A stretch of 64,000 nucleotides of DNA from Halioglobus japonicus (lineage in GTDB: Bacteria > Pseudomonadota > Gammaproteobacteria > Pseudomonadales > Halieaceae). The notes beneath the pieces are model-generated. The model was not told the origin of the DNA, did no database searches, and saw only the letters and a program-made list of their open reading frames with translations. Within the stretch, counting starts at the first letter, position 1. Each line of letters begins with the position of its first letter. Location: positions 279,675 through 343,674 of the forward strand of contig CACSIL010000051.1 of NCBI GenBank assembly GCA_902705825.1, in the 5' to 3' direction. The position numbers were made by a program, and so were the translations under genes. Shown here piece after piece: positions 10,169-19,301 of the stretch.

Positions 10169-11633
10169 TGATTTTGTTGGGTGATTTCTTCTTCAACAAA
10201 CCAGCCAGATCGTCAAACAGCGCTTCCGCACTGGGTGCGGCCTCTATGTGCTTGGCAGCAGCGGGTTCCAGATATTCATCCTCCGTGTAAACGGGCAGTC
10301 CGCGCTGATCTAACCCCAGGTCCAACTTTTTGCCCGCCAGATCTATTTCGATCTCCAGGTTGTAGGCAGAACGCGACAAACCGTGTTTGTCTACAATGCG
10401 AAAACGTCGTGGCCGCGACTCGCCATCCGAATCTTCACCCTCGGTGAGCCGGCAGGCGATGCTATCAATGCGTTTTCCCGAAAGCTGAATACCCTGAAGT
10501 GACGGCAACATGCGGCTGCATGCGTTGACAAAAGTGACAGCCGACACTGCGGTGATCGATTTGACGGTGCTTGACCCCCAGCGCGCCGGTTCGCAGTGAA
10601 AATCCCCGATCAAGATCTGATTGGCCTTGGCTAAATCCAGCATCCGCGCCAGATCGATGGTGACATCGCCGACGATATAACTGAACACCGAGGGGTTAAC
10701 GCCCTCCGCCTGATACAGCTCGTAGTGCCCCGCAATATGATAGCCACTGCGAATCACCGGCACTGTGTGCCCCTTGGAGGCGACCTGAGCCACCATGTTG
10801 TCCGCCACGACAAGCAGCATGAATACGAATAAATCCTGGTTGGCACTGGGACTGAAATCACGATTCCAGATGTAATAGCCATCACCTGTTGTGGTGCGCG
10901 CAAAGTTGATCTCGATGCCCTGGGCAAGCAGTTTGTTATAGGCGGAGTTGAGAGAGTAAGACAGGCTGTTCAACTGGCTCGCTTGCTCAAACGGTGTATA
11001 CAGCGAGAAATCGACAATATCGAACAGAATGACGGCCCGGTTCTCGACATAACTGAGGCCGTAGCGCTTGATAACCTGCTCCACCGCGTGCAAAACCTGG
11101 GGCTCCTCCGACAGCGCCGATTCGAGCTTTATGAAGGTCGGGGAGACATCCAGCCGCGCGCTGATTTCAAACAGCGCCTCCCGCGATTTGCGCCGTTCTC
11201 CCGAAATCAGCTGCCGGATAAACGCCTCGTTGTCGCGGCTTTGGTCTGTGGTGATATCCACATCGGCACAGTAGTTACCAAGAAAATAGTGAGGCACCAG
11301 AATAACCAGCACGCCGCGCTCATCAGAACTCCAGCAGAGCACGATATTCTGGCCCATACGCCACTGTTTTCGCAGCGTTTTCTCCAGCGACTTCAGATTG
11401 CCACGCTGAACGATACTGATCGCATTCAGTGAGTCATCGCCGTTTCCGTCTGCTTTACCTGCAGCACTCCCTTCGCCGAGCAGCGTGTGCCCTGCCCTGC
11501 CTTTGTCACTGGATGTTGGCATGTCGAAATAGGCCCCCATAGGCTCAAAGTTGTAGTGAAGTAACTCACGACTACTGGCATTATAGGTGTCTGTTGGCGT
11601 GCTAGCCACGTCTGAGCCGTTGGAACTTGTCAC
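10158..11633 (-). CDS. Class III adenylate/guanylate cyclase-like protein
   Basis: A 491-aa protein without obvious membrane segments. The first ~190 residues are of unknown type. The second half has cyclase catalytic features: ILFDIVDFS (residues 202-210) with a metal-binding Asp205, and TTTGDGYYIW (247-256) with the second metal Asp251, followed by YIVGDVTIDLARML. The position that usually carries the adenine-selecting Lys before GD is Thr here, so the base specificity (ATP or GTP) cannot be read from the sequence. It starts with GTG, only 36 bases from the divergent LRR gene. Its C-terminus overlaps the HD phosphodiesterase-like gene, suggesting a synthesis/breakdown pair. Confidence 0.7.
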   Translation of the reverse strand: MTSSNGSDVASTPTDTYNASSRELLHYNFEPMGAYFDMPTSSDKGRAGHTLLGEGSAAGKADGNGDDSLNAISIVQRGNLKSLEKTLRKQWRMGQNIVLCWSSDERGVLVILVPHYFLGNYCADVDITTDQSRDNEAFIRQLISGERRKSREALFEISARLDVSPTFIKLESALSEEPQVLHAVEQVIKRYGLSYVENRAVILFDIVDFSLYTPFEQASQLNSLSYSLNSAYNKLLAQGIEINFARTTTGDGYYIWNRDFSPSANQDLFVFMLLVVADNMVAQVASKGHTVPVIRSGYHIAGHYELYQAEGVNPSVFSYIVGDVTIDLARMLDLAKANQILIGDFHCEPARWGSSTVKSITAVSAVTFVNACSRMLPSLQGIQLSGKRIDSIACRLTEGEDSDGESRPRRFRIVDKHGLSRSAYNLEIEIDLAGKKLDLGLDQRGLPVYTEDEYLEPAAAKHIEAAPSAEALFDDLAGLLKKKSPNKINED

Positions 11634-11669
11634 ATTTCATTATTCCGTGAAGGGGAAGGAGCGCCTGCT

Positions 11670-12170
11670 ATGCTGCACCGTCTGGTTTATTTACTGATCG
11701 TTCCAACCTATATCCTGCTCAGCGCCTGCCAGGGCTACGATGTGACGGTAAACGACAAAGTGGTGTACGCGCCCAAACCCCTGTTCAAAGACTATGTCGT
11801 GCCCGACACGGGCTTGAACAATTGTCTCAAACAGACCATCAATGATGGTGTAATCACCAATGCGCAGCAGTTAACCACGCTTGATTGCAGCTTTGCAGGC
11901 ATCAGTAACCTGGAGGGCCTCTCTGTATTCACCGGCCTGACCATGCTACGCCTGTCCGACAATCAGGTACGCAACCTCCTGGAACTCACACAAATGACGT
12001 CGCTGGAAGCTTTGTATCTGGACGATAACAAGGTTGTCGACCCAGTACCGCTGGAGCAATTATCCGCCCTGCGGCACCTCGATCTGTCCGGCAACCCCAC
12101 ACTGCAGTGCCCCCGCCCTGGAACCCTGGCGCAGGTGACTACTATCGTCCTGCCAAAACACTGCCTCTGA
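11670..12170 (+). CDS. Leucine-rich-repeat lipoprotein
   Basis: A 166-aa protein with a lipoprotein signal peptide (hydrophobic run to residue 19, lipobox LLSAC). It is followed by about four leucine-rich repeats with the LxLxxNxL rhythm (LRLSDNQV, LYLDDNKV, LDLSGNP), capped by a Cys-containing segment, and ends in Cys-Leu. It resembles short internalin-type repeat proteins in layout. Periplasmic or outer-membrane location is inferred; no function is evident. The start is supported by a GGAAGGAG site. It is divergent from the cyclase gene. Confidence 0.75.
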   Translation: MLHRLVYLLIVPTYILLSACQGYDVTVNDKVVYAPKPLFKDYVVPDTGLNNCLKQTINDGVITNAQQLTTLDCSFAGISNLEGLSVFTGLTMLRLSDNQVRNLLELTQMTSLEALYLDDNKVVDPVPLEQLSALRHLDLSGNPTLQCPRPGTLAQVTTIVLPKHCL

Positions 12171-12175
12171 CCGCG

Positions 12176-12199
12176 CTGCAGGCCTTGTTGCGCCTGCAG
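12176..12199. terminator. Hairpin after the LRR gene
   Basis: A perfect 8-bp stem (CTGCAGGC / GCCTGCAG) with an 8-base loop starts six bases after the LRR stop. It lies between two convergent genes. No U-run follows, so it may serve as a barrier or RNA 3' end rather than a classical intrinsic terminator. I see nothing else in 12200-12332. Confidence 0.3.
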
Positions 12200-12332
12200 A
12201 TACACCCCAGGCTCAGGAAATCGCAGGCTATCTCAGGCATCGGCCCGGGAAAAGCCCGAGGCGGATTTCGACAGCAGGAACGGGAGGAAAATCACACTTC
12301 TTGAAAAAGTATTTAGCGCTGCGGCCGCTGTG

Positions 12333-13097
12333 TCACGCCCGGCTCAAATCCAGCCAGTCAAAACCAACCGACTGCTCGGCAAATACCACCTGATCGAGAG
12401 TATCCAGAACAGAGAGCAGTGCGCGCTCCGCTTGTGATCTGCTGTTATTTTTCTCACTGATATGGGCCACCACCAGGTGACGCAGCTGGGCGACATTGAT
12501 CTGCCGTAACAGATCGGCTGCCTGCTCGTTATTGAGGTGCCCCCAGTCGCCCCCAACACGGCGCTTCAGGTGCGGTGGGTATGCGCCGTCCAGCAGCATG
12601 GGGAGGTCGTGATTGAACTCCAGCAACAGGCCGTGGCAGGAGCGAAAGTTATCGAGGACATGCGGTGTGATACTGCCGAGGTCTGTGAGGACACCCAGTG
12701 TGTATTCGCCATGACTGAGCCGGTACTGACAGGGCTCAGCCGCGTCGTGGGGTACAGCCACTGCCTTGATCGACAGGCTGCCAATAGCCAGCGTGTCGCC
12801 ACAGTTAAACAGGCGCTGGTCATAGCCGCCATCACAGCGCCCGGTACTGGATGTTCCGTGCGTGAGATACATGGGAATCTGGAACTTTCGTGACAGCGCA
12901 GCGACGCCACTACTGTGATCAGAGTGCTCGTGAGTCACCAGAATCGCGTCCAGCTGCTGCGGCTCAACATTCAGCCGCGCCAGACGCCGCACGGTTTCTC
13001 TCAGGGAAAACCCACAGTCGATCATGACCAGGGTATCCCCTCCTCTCACCAGCGTAGCGTTACCCTTACTACCGGAGCCGAGAGACGCAAACTGCAC
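12333..13097 (-). CDS. Metallo-beta-lactamase-fold hydrolase (YycJ/WalJ-like)
   Basis: A 254-aa MBL-fold protein beginning FASLGSGSKGNAT, which is the hallmark start of the YycJ/WalJ-type single-domain family. Metal ligands are visible in THEHSDH (His56, His58, Asp60, His61), with later metal positions in VPHDA and at a C-terminal VVAHIS. Related proteins have been described as 5'-3' exonucleases linked to the mismatch response, so a nucleic-acid substrate is plausible but unproven. GTG start overlapping the bamC TAG by one base; translation is probably coupled to bamC. Confidence 0.88.
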   Translation of the reverse strand: MQFASLGSGSKGNATLVRGGDTLVMIDCGFSLRETVRRLARLNVEPQQLDAILVTHEHSDHSSGVAALSRKFQIPMYLTHGTSSTGRCDGGYDQRLFNCGDTLAIGSLSIKAVAVPHDAAEPCQYRLSHGEYTLGVLTDLGSITPHVLDNFRSCHGLLLEFNHDLPMLLDGAYPPHLKRRVGGDWGHLNNEQAADLLRQINVAQLRHLVVAHISEKNNSRSQAERALLSVLDTLDQVVFAEQSVGFDWLDLSRA

Positions 13098-14146
13098 TAA
13101 TCGATATTGCCCTTGATCACCGACAGCAGCTGCTGGCCATCGCGGTTATCAAACGGGAAGCTCGCATCCTGAGGGCGCAACTGTATGGTCACAGCCCTAT
13201 CTGAGATGGTTTGCACATTGATCACAAATGCCTCGCCAACCATCGGACGGTCATCATCGCTATTCCAAAGCGAACCCCACCAGCCCTCTTCCTGCGCCTC
13301 GGCCTCGCCGGTAAACAGCACATAGTAGACGCCGCTACTGCGATCCTTGTCCGTTATCTCGAAGGAGGCCTCCCCCAGAGCTCGCCCGAGCGATGCCCAG
13401 GCGCGATCAAACGGCAGATCAAGCTGCAGGTAACTGGAGCCATCCGGCCCTTCCAGCATCGCAATCCGACCGCCAGCGCTGATGCCCTGCTCGGCGATCA
13501 TCGAGACCGGCGCGGAGTCGGCACTGTCAGCGAGGTACTGTGAAACGGCCCGGAGCATTTCCTTGGCCTGACTGGGATCATCCGATTTGTCAGGCCACGT
13601 GGCATCACCGCCGGTCTGACGCATCTGCAGTACATGCAGCTCGCTGGTACCGCGCTGCACGCCCTGATCGATGCGGAACTGGAACCGGCTGGTCAGGTTT
13701 TCGCCCTCAACCGTCACCCAGTTGGTTTCCATGATGCCGGACTGGGCATCGGCGCGCGTGACCTGCATACCAGAGGCCGAGATGAAATTACGCACCTGTG
13801 GCCACACCTGTCCGGGGGCAACGCCAATCAGCGCCCAACTGGCATCGCCGAGTTTCTGTATGCGAACCACGTCTGAACCCGCTCCAGAAGACAGAGGTGC
13901 GGGCTTGGGGGCTTCAAACTTGCCCTGGGCCAGAAACTTGTCCTCTACAGGTGGGATCACATAAATTTCGCGCAGCGGCACACTCTCCATACCCGGGGGC
14001 ACTGTAATGGGTGGCAACTCCGGCGCTGCTTTGTAGTCTTGGGAACGGTCGCGAAAGATGCCTTCATCGCCAAAAATATAGCCGCAGCCCGTGCTCGAGA
14101 GCACCAGGGAGCCAACCAAAACAGATTGCACGACTCTAATCAGCAT
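13097..14146 (-). CDS. bamC: Outer-membrane assembly lipoprotein BamC
   Basis: Lipoprotein subunit of the BAM complex that inserts beta-barrel proteins. Seen: a signal peptide ending in a STGC lipobox, a long extended N-terminal region rich in proline (PPITVPPGMES), then two helix-grip-type domains separated near residue 215. Start: an in-frame GTG at 14155 would overlap the dapA stop by 4 nt, but ATG 14146 has AGGAG at proper spacing, giving 349 aa. dapA-bamC is the standard gammaproteobacterial arrangement. Confidence 0.9.
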   Translation of the reverse strand: MLIRVVQSVLVGSLVLSSTGCGYIFGDEGIFRDRSQDYKAAPELPPITVPPGMESVPLREIYVIPPVEDKFLAQGKFEAPKPAPLSSGAGSDVVRIQKLGDASWALIGVAPGQVWPQVRNFISASGMQVTRADAQSGIMETNWVTVEGENLTSRFQFRIDQGVQRGTSELHVLQMRQTGGDATWPDKSDDPSQAKEMLRAVSQYLADSADSAPVSMIAEQGISAGGRIAMLEGPDGSSYLQLDLPFDRAWASLGRALGEASFEITDKDRSSGVYYVLFTGEAEAQEEGWWGSLWNSDDDRPMVGEAFVINVQTISDRAVTIQLRPQDASFPFDNRDGQQLLSVIKGNID

Positions 14147-14151
14147 AACTA

Positions 14152-15024
14152 TCACACTCCTGCAGTATCAAGGGCATCAATAACCTGGGCGTGGTATCTC
14201 TCATCCAGGGTGGTCAGGGGCAGGCGTATCCCCTGGGCGATCAGGCCGCGGTGGAACAGGGCCCATTTAACGGGGATTGGGTTTGGCTCTAGAAACAGTG
14301 CTTTGTTCAGCGGTGCCAGACGCTCGTTTATCGCTTCTGCTTCAGCGCGGTTTCCGGCCAGGGCCTGCGTACAAAGCTGCGCCATAAGCGCGGGCGCTAC
14401 ATTGGCTGTCACGGAAATATTGCCATTGCCGCCGGCGAGCATCAGCTCCATCGCGGTTGCGTCATCGCCAGAGTAAACCGCTATCGAGCCGCCGCTGCGC
14501 TGAATTAAATCCTCAGCACGTGCGTGGTCACCGGTGGCGTCCTTGATGCCGACGATATGTTCCAGCTCGGCGAGGCGCATGACGGTATCGTTGCTCATAT
14601 CAACAGCGGTGCGAGCCGGCACGTTGTAGAGAATCTGGGGCACCGCTACGGCATCATTGATGGCCTTGAAATGCTCGTAGAGACCGCGCTGCGTCGGGCG
14701 ATTGTAATAGGGGGTCACCAACAGGCAGGCAGCGGCTCCGGCATCGGCGGCCGCTTTCGTTAACTCGATGGCTTCCCAGGTGGAGTTGGCACCGGTACCC
14801 GCCACCACAGGCATGCGCCCAGCAGTATGCTGGACACAGAACTTGATGACGTCACAGTGCTCACTGACATTCAGGGTGGCGCTTTCTCCCGTGGTGCCCA
14901 CCGCGCCAATGGCTGCGGTTCCCGCTTCCAGATGAATATCCAGAAGGCGTTCCAGCGCTTCCCAATCAACACTGCCATCAGCGCTCATTGGGGTAACCAG
15001 AGCGACAATACTGCCGGTAATCAT
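14152..15024 (-). CDS. dapA: 4-hydroxy-tetrahydrodipicolinate synthase DapA
   Basis: TIM-barrel aldolase (290 aa) condensing pyruvate with aspartate semialdehyde, the first committed step to diaminopimelate and lysine. Catalytic residues are visible: GTTGE at 43-47, Tyr133 in LYNVPART, and the Schiff-base Lys161 in GIKDATGD. Good GGAGAGAG site before the ATG. It heads the minus-strand dapA-bamC-MBL operon and belongs to the same pathway as the dapC/D/E genes 7-9 kb away on the other strand. Confidence 0.97.
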   Translation of the reverse strand: MITGSIVALVTPMSADGSVDWEALERLLDIHLEAGTAAIGAVGTTGESATLNVSEHCDVIKFCVQHTAGRMPVVAGTGANSTWEAIELTKAAADAGAAACLLVTPYYNRPTQRGLYEHFKAINDAVAVPQILYNVPARTAVDMSNDTVMRLAELEHIVGIKDATGDHARAEDLIQRSGGSIAVYSGDDATAMELMLAGGNGNISVTANVAPALMAQLCTQALAGNRAEAEAINERLAPLNKALFLEPNPIPVKWALFHRGLIAQGIRLPLTTLDERYHAQVIDALDTAGV

Positions 15025-15189
15025 TTACTCTCTCCGCATCATGAGGATTGGGGTACGAGACAGGCACCCGCACTCGCCGGGGAAAGCCCGCCATTATCCA
15101 TGACAGCGTCAGGATAACAACCTTGTAGGTTAAAATGAACGAGTGGGAGTAACCTTCCCCAAATACAATGGCAACTGAGGAGAGAGACC

Positions 15190-15696
15190 ATGTTCATCAA
15201 AAATTCAATCCGTTTGGCAATACTCCTTTGCTGTTACTGGGTATCCAGCACAAGTCTGGCCGAGCAGACCGTGCGCATCAGCGAGCCATCCAGAGTGGAC
15301 TTGCAGTTCATGGAGGAGCAACGGCAGTCATTACAGGACCTGGCGGCAAGTAATCTGGGCCGGCAGTTCAGCGGGGACAAGGAGCGCGATCTCGCTCTGC
15401 TGCAGGCCCTGCTGGACGAACAACTGGTGCGCCCGGACCAGGTTCGAGAGCTGCAAGCCATGGGCGTGATAATGGGGGATCTATTGGCAGACGACCTGGG
15501 CATGCACTGGGTGATCTACGAGGATCGCCAGGGCCGCAGCCGCGCCCTGCGGTGGCAGGAGAGCGACAATTACCTGTTCCCGATCACAATGATCGCCAGG
15601 CGCCGTGAAGTGGGTAACACAACCCCCGTAGTGGAGATCTACCAAAAAGCCTACGACATCATTGACGAGAGTCGGCCCGCACTGCCATTTCAGTAG
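15190..15696 (+). CDS. DUF3806-family secreted protein
   Basis: A 168-aa protein with a clear signal peptide (cleavage likely after SLA, about residue 24) and a C-terminal domain matching the DUF3806 pattern: MGVIMGDLLADDLG followed by WVIYEDRQGRSRALR and LFPITMIARR. The function of the family is unknown; a periplasmic location is inferred. An AGGAGAGAG ribosome site precedes the ATG. It reads in the same direction as the lipid-transport operon, 63 bases before the STAS-MlaE gene, and could be its first gene. Confidence 0.83.
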   Translation: MFIKNSIRLAILLCCYWVSSTSLAEQTVRISEPSRVDLQFMEEQRQSLQDLAASNLGRQFSGDKERDLALLQALLDEQLVRPDQVRELQAMGVIMGDLLADDLGMHWVIYEDRQGRSRALRWQESDNYLFPITMIARRREVGNTTPVVEIYQKAYDIIDESRPALPFQ

Positions 15697-15759
15697 TGCA
15701 TGGTATTTATATTGAGCAGCCAGTAGACTAAGTGCTTCAGCAATGGCCAGCGATGCTGC

Positions 15760-16890
15760 ATGAGTTCACAAGCACCACAATACACAATTCAGGACGACCA
15801 ACAGGACACCGCGACGCTGGTGCTCTGTGGCGAGTGGCAACAGGGCCAGCACGCGGCGAGCTTCAGCAGCGTAAAATCCGAGCTGGCAAGCCGTCACTGC
15901 ACACACCTCTGTGTCGATGGCTCGGCACTGGGCGAATGGGATTCCCTGCTGATGGGCTTCCTGTTGCAGTGCCACGATTACTGCAGTGCGCAGGGTATCG
16001 CATTTGACACGCACAACATGCCCAACGGCGTCGACCAACTGCTCGCGGTTGCCACAGCGGTAGAAGCCCACCCCGAAGAAAAGCAGCTGCGGTCTTCCTG
16101 GCTGTCACGACTCGATCCCGGGCGACTGGCAAAAGAGCTGGTGGAACACCTGCAGGAATCGCTGGCCTTTACTGGCGAGGTGACCATCGCCCTGTTGCGC
16201 CTGGCGCGCGGCAAAGCCAACACGCGCTTTGTCGACTTTAAAAACTTTTGCTACCAGGCCGGCCCCCACGCATTTGCCATCATCAGCCTCACCAGTGTTC
16301 TGGTGGGCATGATTCTGGCCTACCTGGGAGCGGTGCAGTTAAAACAGTTCGGGGCCGAGGTCTACGTCGCAAACCTCGTCGTCATTGGTATGTTGCGGGA
16401 AATGGGCGTACTGATGACCGCTGTGGTGATGGCTGGCCGCACGGGCGCGGCCTACGCCGCCCAGCTCGGAACAATGCAGACCAACGAAGAGATCGACGCC
16501 ATCACGACTATGGGTATTTCACCTATCGAATTTCTGGTGCTGCCGCGCATGTTGGCACTGATCGTCATCATGCCCCTGCTGACACTGTATGCCGATCTGC
16601 TGGGCATTGTCGGCGGCGGCATTGTTGCGGGCGGCATGGGTATCACACCGATTCAATACATCACACAGGGCGAGACTGCGCTGAGCTTTGCCCATGTCGC
16701 GGTGGGCCTGCTGAAAGCGCTGGTGTTTGCGGTGCTCATCGCCGTTGCCGGCTGCCGGGCGGGAATCAATTCCGGCAGAAGTTCCGCAGCGGTAGGTCAG
16801 GCTGCAACCAACGCTGTGGTCACCGCGATCGTCTACCTGATCGTCGCCGACGCCGCGATCAATATTATTTTTCAACAGCTTAAAATATGA
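15760..16890 (+). CDS. STAS-MlaE fusion: ABC lipid-transport permease
   Basis: A 376-aa protein. Residues 1-~95 look like a STAS domain (the MlaB role in the Mla system), and the rest is a MlaE/YrbE permease with the family motifs FSLTSVLVGMILA, LVVIGMLREMGVL, GRTGAAYAAQLGTM and EEIDAITTMG. STAS fused to the permease is common in MlaE relatives that pair with PqiC-like lipoproteins. It should form the inner-membrane channel of a retrograde or anterograde phospholipid transporter. The end overlaps the ATPase gene by 4 nt (ATGA). Confidence 0.92.
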   Translation: MSSQAPQYTIQDDQQDTATLVLCGEWQQGQHAASFSSVKSELASRHCTHLCVDGSALGEWDSLLMGFLLQCHDYCSAQGIAFDTHNMPNGVDQLLAVATAVEAHPEEKQLRSSWLSRLDPGRLAKELVEHLQESLAFTGEVTIALLRLARGKANTRFVDFKNFCYQAGPHAFAIISLTSVLVGMILAYLGAVQLKQFGAEVYVANLVVIGMLREMGVLMTAVVMAGRTGAAYAAQLGTMQTNEEIDAITTMGISPIEFLVLPRMLALIVIMPLLTLYADLLGIVGGGIVAGGMGITPIQYITQGETALSFAHVAVGLLKALVFAVLIAVAGCRAGINSGRSSAAVGQAATNAVVTAIVYLIVADAAINIIFQQLKI

Positions 16891-17672
16891 CAGACGTCAA
16901 ACCACAGCCATCGGACATTGAAATACGCGACCTCACCATGGCGTATGGCTCCTCGGTGATCCAGCGCGACCTCAATTTCACCATCAACGAGGGTGATATT
17001 TTTGTCATCATGGGCGGCAGTGGCTGTGGTAAAAGTACACTGTTGAAGCATATGCTCGGACTCCTGCGACCCCATAGCGGGGATATCCTGTACAGCGGCA
17101 ACAGTTTTTTCCAGGCCAGCGAAAGCGAACAGGGTGCAATGCGCCAACGCTGGGGTATTACCTATCAATCCGGCGGCCTGTTCAGCGCAATGACACTGGC
17201 GGAAAACATCACCCTGCCACTGGAACTCTACACCCAATATACACGTGCTGAGATTGCCGATATCGTTGCCTACAAGCTGGCGTTGGTCGGCCTGGCCGGC
17301 TACCAGAAATACTACCCGTCTGAGATCAGCGGAGGCATGCAGAAACGGGCCGCCCTGGCCCGTGCTATCGCACTGGATCCAAAAATCCTGTTTTTCGATG
17401 AGCCCTCCGCTGGACTCGACCCAATCAGCTCGCGCCTGTTGGATGAGCTGATCGTACAAATCAAGGAATCCATGGGTGCCACCGTAGTGATCGTGACACA
17501 CGAGTTGCCTAGCATTTTCGCTATCGCAAACAACTCGGTGTATCTGGATAATATCAGCCATACGATGATCGCCTATGGCAACCCGTCTGATCTGCGCGAC
17601 CACAGTACCGAGCCGGTGGTGAGGCAATTTTTGACACGCAGTGCCGCAGCCGCCATTGAGGAAAAGTCATGA
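16887..17672 (+). CDS. MlaF-like ABC transporter ATPase
   Basis: A 261-aa ABC ATPase. Walker A is GGSGCGKST (near residue 49), the signature is SGGMQKRAALARA, Walker B is ILFFDEPSAGLDP and the switch His is in VTHELPS. The Met-Gln-Lys-Arg after SGG is typical of MlaF/MkL-type ATPases. It powers the STAS-MlaE permease just upstream. Four-base overlaps with both neighbours indicate one operon with coupled translation. Confidence 0.94.
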   Translation: MTDVKPQPSDIEIRDLTMAYGSSVIQRDLNFTINEGDIFVIMGGSGCGKSTLLKHMLGLLRPHSGDILYSGNSFFQASESEQGAMRQRWGITYQSGGLFSAMTLAENITLPLELYTQYTRAEIADIVAYKLALVGLAGYQKYYPSEISGGMQKRAALARAIALDPKILFFDEPSAGLDPISSRLLDELIVQIKESMGATVVIVTHELPSIFAIANNSVYLDNISHTMIAYGNPSDLRDHSTEPVVRQFLTRSAAAAIEEKS

Positions 17673-18634
17673 GTGAAAAACAACAAACTGTTGCCATTGG
17701 AGCCTTTGTTATCGGCGCCGGCCTGATAATCCTGCTCCTGATAATCTACCTGCTGGGATCCGGTTTCGGGAAAACCGAGAAGGTCGTTATGGTGTTCGAC
17801 GGCTCCGTCAAAGGGCTTAACATCGGCGCACCATTGGCCTTGCGTGGCGTAAAGGTTGGTGAAGTAACTGACATCGACCTGATTCTGGATTCGTCCAAAA
17901 CCAATGTGATTATGCAGATTGAAGCCAATTTTGATGCCGAGAACATTCACCGCAAAGGCATTACCGACACCAACCTCACTGAAGAACTGATCTCGCGGGG
18001 GCTGCGAGCCCAACTCAACAGCCAGAGCCTGTTGACCGGATTACTCTATGTCGAGCTGGATTTTCACCCCGAGAGCGCACTCAACCTGGTGGATATCGAC
18101 TCACCCTATCTACAGTTTCCGACCATACCAACCAACCTCGAGCGCATTACCAAGAAGCTGCAGGATCTCGACATATCCAAGCTTACCGATGAACTGGAAA
18201 GTATCAGCCATGGCGTGAATTCCCTTGTCAGCAGCAAGCACTTTCAACAACTCCCGGCCGATCTGGCCAGCACGCTCGAATCCGTGCGCGAGTTGACGAC
18301 ACAACTGCAGGCACAGCTCACTACCAGCGGCCCCAAACTGGACAATGTACTGGACGAGGCTGCCGTTACCGTCGCCAGCGCGAATGCACAGTTGCCAAAG
18401 ATTGCCACACTGGTTGAAACCAATCTGAAAACACTCAATGCTGCTATCGCCTCTTTCGAAAAAGGCATGAGCGGCATTGACGGACTGGTGTCCCCGGATT
18501 CAGCGACGCTGTATCAGTTGAACATGGCACTACAGGAAATGACCCGAGCCGGCAGATCATTACAATCACTGTCGAACACACTGGAAGCACAGCCCGAATC
18601 ACTGCTTCGGGGCAAGCGTGGAGACACACAATGA
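17669..18634 (+). CDS. MlaD/MCE-domain lipid-binding protein
   Basis: A 321-aa protein with one N-terminal membrane helix (about residues 9-32), then a single MCE domain (VFDGSVKGLNIGAPLALRGVKVGEV). The C-terminal half is an elongated helical region rich in coiled-coil-like leucines. The long C-terminus is more like PqiB/LetB-side proteins than the short MlaD, but only one MCE domain is present. It is expected to sit in the periplasm on the permease and carry lipids towards the outer membrane partner encoded next. Confidence 0.92.
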   Translation: MSEKQQTVAIGAFVIGAGLIILLLIIYLLGSGFGKTEKVVMVFDGSVKGLNIGAPLALRGVKVGEVTDIDLILDSSKTNVIMQIEANFDAENIHRKGITDTNLTEELISRGLRAQLNSQSLLTGLLYVELDFHPESALNLVDIDSPYLQFPTIPTNLERITKKLQDLDISKLTDELESISHGVNSLVSSKHFQQLPADLASTLESVRELTTQLQAQLTTSGPKLDNVLDEAAVTVASANAQLPKIATLVETNLKTLNAAIASFEKGMSGIDGLVSPDSATLYQLNMALQEMTRAGRSLQSLSNTLEAQPESLLRGKRGDTQ

Positions 18635-19236
18635 ATCAGAAAATCCTGTCACTGACGTCTGCGTTTGCGTTGGCACTGCTACTGGTTGGCTGCGGCAGCA
18701 GCCCACCTAACAACTACTATTTGCTGTCTGCGCATCAGTTCTCCACCGCTGGCGGTGAGACTCCCTCAGTCGGCGTTGGCCCGATTGAAATACCCGCCTA
18801 CCTGGACCGTAAGAGCATGGTCTACAATCGAGACGGAAATTCCCTGCAAGTCGCCAGTCTGGATCTGTGGGCAGAACCTCTGGTTAACGGAGTGGAGCGC
18901 GTAATAGTGCTCAATCTGGCGGGGCTGTTGAACACGCAGGATGTACAGTCATTTCCCTGGCACCCACAGCGCGCGCCGCAATACGGCGTGAAAGTGAATG
19001 TACTGCAACTGGAAGCCACTGCGCAGCAGGTGTCACTGACTGCTGAGTGGCTGGTTTATCGTCCGGGCAGTTCAGCACAAGTACAGCGCCGCATCAGTCA
19101 ATTGCAGGCACCTCTGGGCACCGGCACATCGGAGGCCGAGCAGGTAGCAGTGGCCTACAGCGAATTACTCTACCAACTCAGTGAGGTTATCGCTGCCGCG
19201 ATCACAGCAGACCGCAGTACTTCTGGCGATCAATAG
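18631..19236 (+). CDS. PqiC-like outer-membrane lipoprotein of the MCE system
   Basis: A 201-aa lipoprotein with lipobox LLVGC (Cys21), then the ABC-type transport auxiliary (PqiC/YmbA) fold: NNYYLLSA at the start, IEIPAYLDRKSMV, and LDLWAEPLVNGVERV. PqiC-type lipoproteins are the outer-membrane partner of MCE tunnels. Its start overlaps the MlaD-like gene by 4 nt, and it closes the operon. Confidence 0.9.
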   Translation: MNQKILSLTSAFALALLLVGCGSSPPNNYYLLSAHQFSTAGGETPSVGVGPIEIPAYLDRKSMVYNRDGNSLQVASLDLWAEPLVNGVERVIVLNLAGLLNTQDVQSFPWHPQRAPQYGVKVNVLQLEATAQQVSLTAEWLVYRPGSSAQVQRRISQLQAPLGTGTSEAEQVAVAYSELLYQLSEVIAAAITADRSTSGDQ

Positions 19237-19301
19237 CTACTCGCGACACCAAAGCGTCGCACTCCAATACCATGATGCACTTAGGAGGTAGATGAAATAC
19301 T

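Noticed and set aside
16872-17627. 251-codon minus-strand frame opposite the ABC ATPase
   Set aside because: Shadow of the ATPase, which has complete Walker and signature motifs.
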